64,000 bases of DNA from Auriscalpium vulgare. Lineage: Eukaryota > Basidiomycota > Agaricomycetes > Russulales > Auriscalpiaceae. The notes beneath the pieces are model-generated. The model was not told the origin of the DNA and made no database searches. It was given only the letters and a program-made list of their open reading frames with translations. Shown piece after piece: positions 57,593 to 64,000 of this stretch. The position numbers were made by a program, and so were the translations under genes. Where the stretch lies: contig JAHBBC010000036.1 of NCBI GenBank assembly GCA_019915015.1, positions 268,529-332,528 of the forward strand, given 5' to 3'. The number at the start of each line of letters is the position of its first letter. Positions within the stretch are counted from its first letter, which is position 1.

Positions 57593-58843
57593 TCAATCGA
57601 CGTCATCATCATTCTGCTCGACATCCGCGAGCTCGATGGAGACACACCACAGAACACGTCCCCACGGAGTGTCATCGTCCCCGCCGTCGCCCGGCTTCTT
57701 GCGCTCGCAGCACACGAAGCGCACTGGCTGGCCGTCCCAGTAGTGCATGAGGTCGAAAGAGATGCCGCCCGGCAGGTGCAGCGACAGCGTCGGCGAGAAG
57801 TCGAGGAAGCCGTAGCAAAAGTCCATCGTCAGGATGTCCTGCGCGCGCGCCAAGTCAGCCACCGTGCCAGACGCAAGAAGGGTGACTCACGTCGGGCCCA
57901 AAGAGGATTTCCCGCCGGTGCTCAGGATCGCGGAAGTACGTCCGCCGATCGCCCGTCGTGCCGAGCTCGCGCAGGCGGCGCACGCGCTCGCCGTCCTTCC
58001 GCACTGCCTTCTCTGCACGCCTGCGCTCGCGGTCTTCCGAGCTCGCGCTGAAATGCGACGCGATACTCGCGATCGAGCCCGCAGAGAGGCGCTTTGAGCG
58101 CCTCCTGTCAAGCGCAGCGTCGTTGTCCGATGACTGGCCGATCGACAGGCGGTTGCGCCTCTTGTAATCGAGCTGAGGGGATGTCGAGCCTGGCGAGGGG
58201 GCAGGGGAGAGCGCAGGAGAGCGGTCCGGGGACGCGGAGCTGCTGCGGAGGGCGAGGTGCAGGTGCGAGGTGTCGTCGACAATGGATGCGGGCGGGGGGA
58301 ACGGCGGGGCCGCGTGCGCGTGCGCGAAGTGGGGCATGGTCGAGATGAGCGGGGAGAGAGCCCACGGCTTTGTGCTCGATGCGAGGTCATGCTCGAGCGT
58401 CGGGTCGACGAGGCTGCAGTAAGCGGCGCGCGTCAGAGACGGCTTAGATGCGTGAAAAAGGAGACACACTTCATGAACTTGAGTGCGGCGGCGGAGCCCC
58501 ACGGAAGCTTGAGCGGCCTGTCGAACGTGTTGCCGAACATCACGTCGTCGGCCGATATGGGGCGCAGGAAACGGCCTGCGCATGGGCGCTCAATCCGCTG
58601 AACTCGTACACAGATCATGTGCATACCTTGTACCTGTATGCTCCAGGTGATGCCCTTCCTGTCCTCGCGGTCGAAATATGCACTCTGGAGGACGCGCCCC
58701 TGCGCATCGGTGAAGCCCTTGACATAGACGAGCACCTGGCCGTCAAAGGCGTCGGACACAATGCGATGGGGTTGGTCTGAGTTTGCGGTGATCGGGAAGA
58801 GCTGGGTCGTGCTGGGTCCCGCCAGGACGCGTAGGCGGGTCAT
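57593..58843 (-). CDS. DUF1769/Duc1-like protein
   Basis: Matches the DUF1769 family, whose fission yeast member Duc1 binds PI(4,5)P2 at the cell cortex. Start ATG at 58843, MTRLRVLAGPSTTQLFPITA. Exon 1 continues HRIVSDAFDGQVLVYVKGFT to ITWSIQVQ. The second exon is GRFLRPISADDVMFGNTFDR and PLKLPWGSAAALKFM. The third is LVDPTLEHDLASSTKPWALS and PLISTMPHF, then a Ser/Arg-rich insert to TYFRDPEHRREILFGPD. The last is DILTMDFCYGFLDFSPTLSL to NDDDVD. The core motifs ADDVMFGNTFDRPLKLPWG and PTLEHDL are the family signature. About 350 residues. It has an inverted, broken duplicate at 62905-64000. Confidence 0.88.
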
Positions 58844-59384
58844 CGTGCGTTGCGAGAACGAAGTGTCAAGGCGGGGAGGTATTTATGGGCGCTGTGTCTG
58901 TGCTTGCTGTCGGTTACAGATGATTTTGATGCGGTGGGATCGCCGGGGCGACCACAGGCCAGCAGATGGCGGTAGGTGGGAGGCCGGTGGGCATGTTTAG
59001 GAGAGTGACACGGACTGGCAGCCAAGACTGATATAAGGAGCGTCATGGCGCCTGGCAAGGGTGTGTAACCGATATGAATAAGCGATTACCGCCGCCAATA
59101 TTTGCCTCCGTCAGCCACTTTGAACAGCACTGAGCCCTCTCAGGCCAGGTGGCGCGAGCGTACGCGTATGGACGACGGCGGGAAGAAGAATGGGTCAGTG
59201 GCGTTCCTCTCTTCAGTTACCTTGGCGGTAGCGCAGCAGGGGGGCCCAGGAGGGGAGTTTGCCGCCGTTCATTCGATGCGACAGAATTGATACGATGCGT
59301 ACGATACTACAACATTACACCTGATAAAGTACCTAGTCAAATACACTGGCGTCTCGCACCACACATACTGATAGAAAGCCATAA
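58844..59384. other. Region between DUF1769 and DUF6533 genes
   Basis: About 0.54 kb. The first 150 bases (promoter of the DUF1769 gene) are repeated upstream of the broken copy at 62905-63045. The remainder shows no gene. Confidence 0.55.
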
Positions 59385-60894
59385 CTACATCGCCTCCAAA
59401 CGTTCAAGAGTCATACAAGTACAGCGGCCGGCACACTCGCCGCGGCAGGTGGACACATGGTCCAGCTGTGTTTTCGTATCCGTGTCCGTATCGTCCTCGT
59501 CGCGCGTCCCGCCGAGGTCGCCGAGCTCCTCATCGTCTTCGTCGTGCTCCTGCTGCGTGCGCGCGGCGGCGGCGGCGGCGACGCGGCGTAGGTTGAGCAC
59601 GAGGCGGCTGACGGTGACGGTCGTCGCGGACCATATGAAGCTGCGGCGGCGTCAGTATGCGGTGCGCGCGGGGGGCGTGGGACGCACAAGAGCCCGATGA
59701 GGGTCGCAGACAGCTGGAGGGAGGGAGACGTGAGCGTGAGAGGGCGCCGCATACGCGGGCGGGTGCGACGTACGGGGGCAGTGATCGCGAGAACCAAGTT
59801 TGATATTCGGAGGACTGGAGGATCAATCAGTATTGGTTGGGTACGCGGTGCAGGGCAACGCACACATGAGGATCTGGGGGGAGGCCAATCAGTATTGCTC
59901 GGGACAGTCCGCGGGACGACTCACAAGGAAGTAAAAGATGCCATCGCGGTATAAAGCATATCTTAATTGCTCATTGCCGACGCGGGGTCTGTTGAGTGCA
60001 TTGTACCACGTCGTGACGAAGATCATGACCTCGAATAGGACCTGCGCAGCGCAGTGAGAACTTGTTCTCGTTTGGAAGTTACGACGGCGCGTACCCCGGG
60101 AATCCACAGCGCAGTCGTGTGCAGCCGTTTGTCGAGTATACAGGCATTGAGTACGGGGGAGTAGAACAAATTGTCTGAAGCAGTGTCAGCGACCAGGGCA
60201 TAGGCAAACGGAGCGGGAGACACGCACCGGCCATCTGCAGAACGACCCATGTCATTATGCCGAATGTGCTGAGCACAGCGAGGACAAAGAGGTACAATGT
60301 CCAGGCGACGAGTCGGACGCGCCGCTCCCAGAGGACCCAAAGTCGCAGAAGCACAATGACTGCTGGTGGGTGAGTGGGAGCGCGGAGCGGCACATATAGG
60401 TACGCACAGTTGCCGTTGGCCATCGACAAGATGCCGACGTACAAGCCCATGCCTGATAGCGCGCGGCATGACTAGCGGAGGTTGAGCGAAGGTGTTCCAG
60501 GTCCGGAGGCGGGGACTCGATCATGCACGCGACGTACCTGATCTGTAAGATGCGGATGGCCAATGCCGGAGAACGCTGAAACGACGCGAAATTAGATAAC
60601 GGTCGACGGCGCCAGAGGCATGACGGGCACGACGCACCATAAGTGCTGCCTAGGAGCATCGCGGGGACGACGTATCGATTGATCAAGAACAGAATCTTGG
60701 GGAGAGTTGTGCGGGCTTTCCAGATGTACTCGACCTCGTCGGCAAAGGTGAGGAGGAAGTCGTACAGCAAGACGACGAAACCCGCGACTGGTGCAGCGTG
60801 TCAGACAGCGCGTAGAAGAAGTTGGAGGGCACGCACCCGAGAGATATGCGCTCGCTCTGAAGTTGTACAAGTCCTGGGTCGACTCGGTGGCCAT
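59385..60894 (-). CDS. DUF6533 fungal multi-pass membrane protein
   Basis: Member of a large basidiomycete family of seven-helix-like membrane proteins of unknown role. Start MATESTQDLYNFRASAYLS at 60894. Across the first intron the DUF6533 signature reads VAGFVVLLYDFLLTFADEVE, then YIWKARTTLPKILFLINRYV. Further segments: VIVLLRLWVLWERRVRLVAW, TLYLFVLAVLSTFGIMTWVV, and FEVMIFVTTWYNALNRPR with DGIFYFL. The last hydrophobic part is followed by FIWSATTVTVSRLVLNLRRV, an alanine run and an acidic tail (DEDDTDTDTKTQLDHVS) ending at 59385. About eight exons, several with weakly defined limits. Receptor-like functions have been guessed for such families, but nothing here shows one. Confidence 0.8.
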
Positions 60895-61293
60895 GGCGCT
60901 GCGCCGCCTATGACAGGCGGATCCGGCCTCCTATGTCGCCAGCCTGCTTGCAACTACGCGGATGAGAGTGCAAGGGCAGCCCGTGCCAGCGGAGGGATGA
61001 AGAGAAAAGAGAGGGATCACCGCAAGTCAAGGTTCTTGAAGGGCTAGTCAGGGTCGTCCTGCCCGACTCGGAGTAATCCGCCAGGGTCGCCTTTCGATGT
61101 CTTACGAGTCGCATATGTCGCGGCCGTCAGTCGTAGATATGTTCTGAGCTTCCATCATCAATTAATTGTATACAAGACGACGCCCATTCACGCGAGCAGA
61201 TGCCGCACTTCCCCCGCACCCGCCCTTCCCACAGTCATCACCTCATCAAGCTCTCAGCGCTTCAAACTTGCTTCAAACAGTAACGGCGCCCGG
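60895..61293. other. Divergent promoter region
   Basis: About 0.4 kb between the diverging DUF6533 gene and a small membrane-protein gene. It presumably contains both promoters. Confidence 0.5.
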
Positions 61294-61515
61294 ATGGCAA
61301 GCCCGAACACCGTCAAGAGTATGGTACGTCACGTACTGCGTGTGCCTAGTAACAACACTGATCCCCGCTAGTAGATGTTGGGCTGGGTCGGCCTCATCGG
61401 CGTCGCTGGCGCAAGCTTCTACTACACGAAGAAGACCATCAATGATCGGCGAAGGTTGGGCAGCGCTCGTATTTCGGATAGGGCTGGGAACGGCGCGAAG
61501 GGAGATGGTCAGTGA
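61294..61515 (+). CDS. Small single-pass membrane protein, DUF4748-like
   Basis: Two exons, 61294-61323 and 61375-61515, give 56 residues. MASPNTVKSM is followed by MLGWVGLIGVAGASFYYTKK, then TINDRRRLGSARISDRAGN and AKGDGQ. One short membrane helix followed by Y-Y-x-K-K and a basic tail resembles the small fungal mitochondrial-type proteins grouped as DUF4748. The intron has GTACGT...TAG. The second Met opens exon 2, so an unspliced transcript could encode 46 residues. The location is inferred, not seen. Confidence 0.62.
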
Positions 61516-62012
61516 AGCATGATACATGATGCACTGAAGCGTGTTCACGCTCGTTGCTCACACTGCTTGGAACCACAGATGCGTCAAGGCCTGCGCCGTC
61601 CTAATACCTACTAGTAGCCTTCCCAAGGTCTGTTGTTGCTGTGACTGATGAAGACTTATCACATTTTTTGTCAAAGCTACGTCAACAACTGAAGAGCGCT
61701 GGCACAGAGTGGCCCGAACACAGATCGCCACATTGCCTCCCTCGCGCTAAATCTTCTCCACGACGAGCTGCGGCCTGCATATCTGTACGGTTTACTGGTG
61801 CAAATCTGCAATACTACTAGGCGGAAGCGGAGTCCAGTATGCAATAATATTCACCTGTCTCCGTCGACGTCATCGTCCCGATGTTCGACATCCAAATCGC
61901 TGCCCAAACATTTATAAAAACCTTGGACGGGCTGCAATTTTCGTTTCTGTAGTCTCTCATTCCCCCCTCACTTGACCAGCATTTCATCCTTGAGCTTCCG
62001 TCTAAAAAGACC
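61516..62012. other. Intergenic region
   Basis: About 0.5 kb between two plus-strand small genes. No gene is supported; the last 100 bases are a likely promoter with a pyrimidine-rich stretch. Confidence 0.45.
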
Positions 62013-62697
62013 ATGTCAGGCGGCACAGGCTCCCACCCCGCCGAACTTCGCGCCCGCCTTCCCCACCAGCCGCCCCTTGCATCCAACATGCCCGCACTTC
62101 CCGCCCATCCAGGAAGGGTGCGCACCACTCCTTCGTCCAGAGGCATTGCACAATGCTAACCGCGCACAGGTCATCGCGGGCGGCGTCGCCATCGTCGCGG
62201 CGACCTTTGTCGGGCTCTACGCATACATGGACTGGAAACACGCCCGCAAAGCTGCGCGCGACCCCGCTCACCCCGGCTCGCTTCCTGTCTGTAAGCACAC
62301 CCGCTTGCTCCCCGCCTGTCTTGTTTCTGACGGTGATCACAGGGGAGGTCCGCATGAAGGAGCACGCAACCCCTGCGCGCGGAGCGGCGGCCGACGTCGA
62401 CATCGATATTACTCGGCGTGCGAGCGCCGTTGCGGTGCGCGCGACACCCCTCGACCCGCCGACGCGCGCGACGGATCGTGCACAGCACCGCACCATCGCT
62501 GTCGTCATGAAGGAGCACGGTGCGATCCCGGTGGACGAGAACGGTGCGAACACGCAGCCAGCGCCGCAGCGCGATCGTGGCGACGGGCTCGCGTACACCA
62601 AGAAGGTGAGCGTTGGCTCGAAATAGTCCCTGCAAGTGCGACTGACAATTATCGGCAGACCGTCACAGTGAAGGCCAGCGCTCAAAAGGAGGCGTGA
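62013..62697 (+). CDS. Hypothetical small membrane protein
   Basis: Four exons. MSGGTGSHPAELRARLPHQP opens the first, ending PALPAHPGR. The second is one membrane helix, VIAGGVAIVAATFVGLYAYM, then DWKHARKAARDPAHPGSLP. The third is WEVRMKEHATPARGAAADVD, running to RDRGDGLAYTKK, and the last is TVTVKASAQKEA with TGA at 62695-62697. All junctions keep frame with GT-AG sites (donors near 62118, 62291 and 62606). The single helix followed by Trp-Lys-His-Ala-Arg-Lys suggests a tail exposed on the positive side. No family is recognised. Confidence 0.65.
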
Positions 62698-62904
62698 GGT
62701 GTCCTTCGTGGCCCTGCCGTGTGCTCTGCTCTCTTCGCGGTGTCACGATCAAGGATCTTGAGCAAAGTGGCTACTTATTGCCAAGTACGTAGCGGCCCAA
62801 GGAGCCAATTATCATTGGGCGGCGGTAGTCAGTGTCACTTAGTCATACACACTTGCCTGGCAGACGCATTATATCACTTTAGTCCTTGTCACTCTCTTCA
62901 ATAT

Positions 62905-64000
62905 GATACTACCGGCCTCCCACCTATCGCCATCTCAGGCTGGTCTGTCCATGTCTCGTTCGCCCGGGCAATCCCACCGCATCAAAATCATCTGCATCCA
63001 ACATGCTGCCTATACACCTCCACCCCTCGTTCTCGCAACGCACGATGACCCGCCTACGCGTCCTGGCGGGACCCAGCACGACCCAGCTCTTCCCGATCAC
63101 CGCAAACTCAGACAAACCCCATCGCATCGTGTGCGACGCCTTTGACGGCCAGGTGCTGGTCTATGTCAAGGGCTTCACCGATGCGCAGGGGCGCGTCCTC
63201 CAGAGCCCATACCTCGACCGCGAGGACAGGAAGGGCATCACCTGGAGCATACAGGTGCAAGGTATGCACATGGTATGTGTACGAGTTCAGCGGACTGAAC
63301 ACCCCATGCCCCAGCCGTTTCCTGCGCCCATATCGGCCGACGACGTAAGTAATGTTGGGCAACACGTTCAACGCAGGCCGCTCAAGCTTCCATGGGGCGC
63401 TGTCCTCAAGCTCATGAAGTGTGTCGCTATGTGTCGTCTCTTTCACGCATCTCTGACGCGCGCCGCGTACTGCAGCCTCGTCGACCCGGCGCTCGAGCAC
63501 GACCTCGCATCGAGCACGAAGCCGTGGACACTCCCCGCTCATCTCGATAATGCCCCATTTCGCGCACGCGCACGCGCTCGCCGTTCCCCCCGCCCGCATC
63601 CATCCTCGACGACACGTCGCACCTGCAGCGGCTCCGCGTCCCGGGACCGCTCTCCCCTGCCCCCTCGCCCGGCTCGACCTCCTCACAGCTTGACGCCAAG
63701 CGGCGCAACCGCCTGTCGATCGGCTAGCCGTTGGAGAACGACGCCGCGCTGGACAGGAGGCGCTCTCGGCGGCTCGATCGCGAGCATCGCGTCGCATATC
63801 AGCGCGAGCTCGGAAGACCGCGAGCGCAGGCGCGCGGGAGGACGGCGAGCGCGTGCGCCGCCTGCCCGAGGGATAGGCGGACGTACTTCCGCGATCCTGA
63901 GCACCGGCGGAAATTTGTCTTTAGGCCCTACGTGAGTCGCCCTTCTTGTGTCTGTCACAGGGGCTGATTCCGCGCAGGACATCGAGTCACGGACTTTTGC
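62905..64000 (+). pseudogene. Broken inverted duplicate of the DUF1769 gene, running off the window
   Basis: From MTRLRVLAGPSTTQLFPITA at 63045 to the window end this repeats the gene at 57593-58843 in the opposite orientation, including about 140 bases of promoter. Lesions against the intact copy are several: a base lost in the CCCC before ATATCGG (about 63328); an extra AAGT in the exon coding ADDV (about 63346); small indels before PLKLPWG; a two-base loss near 63535 that throws the Ser/Arg-rich exon out of frame; and a stop in the intact copy's frame near 63722. It also carries Cys for Ser in CDAFDGQVLVYVKG. The match continues to the last base (DIES...TF region), so the duplication border lies outside the window. 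Confidence 0.82.

Noticed and set aside
1..64000. CRISPR arrays, rRNA, LTR retrotransposons, bacterial-type operons
   Set aside because: No regularly spaced repeats, no reverse transcriptase or integrase motifs, and all genes have spliceosomal introns typical of a fungus.

Overview
The window is nuclear DNA of a filamentous basidiomycete, most likely an agaricomycete (mushroom or polypore type). The evidence is dense genes split by many short GT-AG introns of about 45-100 bases, and core eukaryotic genes (RPN3, alpha-COP, DHH1, FYV10/GID9, mL59). Lineage-typical families also appear: DUF6533 membrane proteins, a DUF1769/Duc1 protein, agaricomycete-style F-box proteins, a DUF7729-type secreted protein, and a repeated family with a WW-like domain and membrane segments.

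Layout. 0.2-2 kb: RPN3, a proteasome lid subunit (+). 3.4-26.2 kb: an accessory stretch. It holds four related genes of the WW-like/membrane family, two on minus (copy 1 at 3.45-5.56 kb, copy 2 at 10-12.7 kb) and two in tandem on plus (copy 3 at 19.6-22.8 kb, copy 4 at 23.2-26.2 kb). A 3,388-bp PIF/Harbinger DNA transposon with perfect 68-bp terminal inverted repeats lies between copies 1 and 2 (6500-9887). Between copies 2 and 3 are a small acidic hypothetical gene, an AFI1-like DENN-type polarity gene, and two paralogous genes for very small basic proteins. 26.5-46.5 kb: a conserved block with alpha-COP (-), an XPG/Rad2-family nuclease (+), a paxillin-like LIM gene (-), FYV10/GID9 (+), a hypothetical gene (+), mitoribosomal mL59 (-), a GT32-like glycosyltransferase (-) and the RNA helicase DHH1 (-). 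46.5-49.5 kb: 3 kb with no supported gene. 49.5-64 kb: a DUF7729-type secreted protein, a relic and an intact F-box gene, a cytochrome P450, a DUF1769 gene, a DUF6533 membrane protein, two small membrane proteins, and at the right edge a broken inverted duplicate of the DUF1769 gene that runs out of the window.

The genes do not form one pathway. RPN3 and FYV10 belong to ubiquitin-proteasome turnover, alpha-COP to Golgi-ER transport, AFI1-like and paxillin-like proteins to polarity and actin, and DHH1 to mRNA decay. The most unusual content is the decaying four-member membrane family beside an apparently intact Harbinger element, the microprotein paralog pair, the inverted DUF1769 duplication and the frame-broken paxillin-like gene. 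No CRISPR array, rRNA or convincing tRNA was seen. Exon limits were read by eye from splice consensus and homology, so outer coordinates are firmer than some internal junctions.
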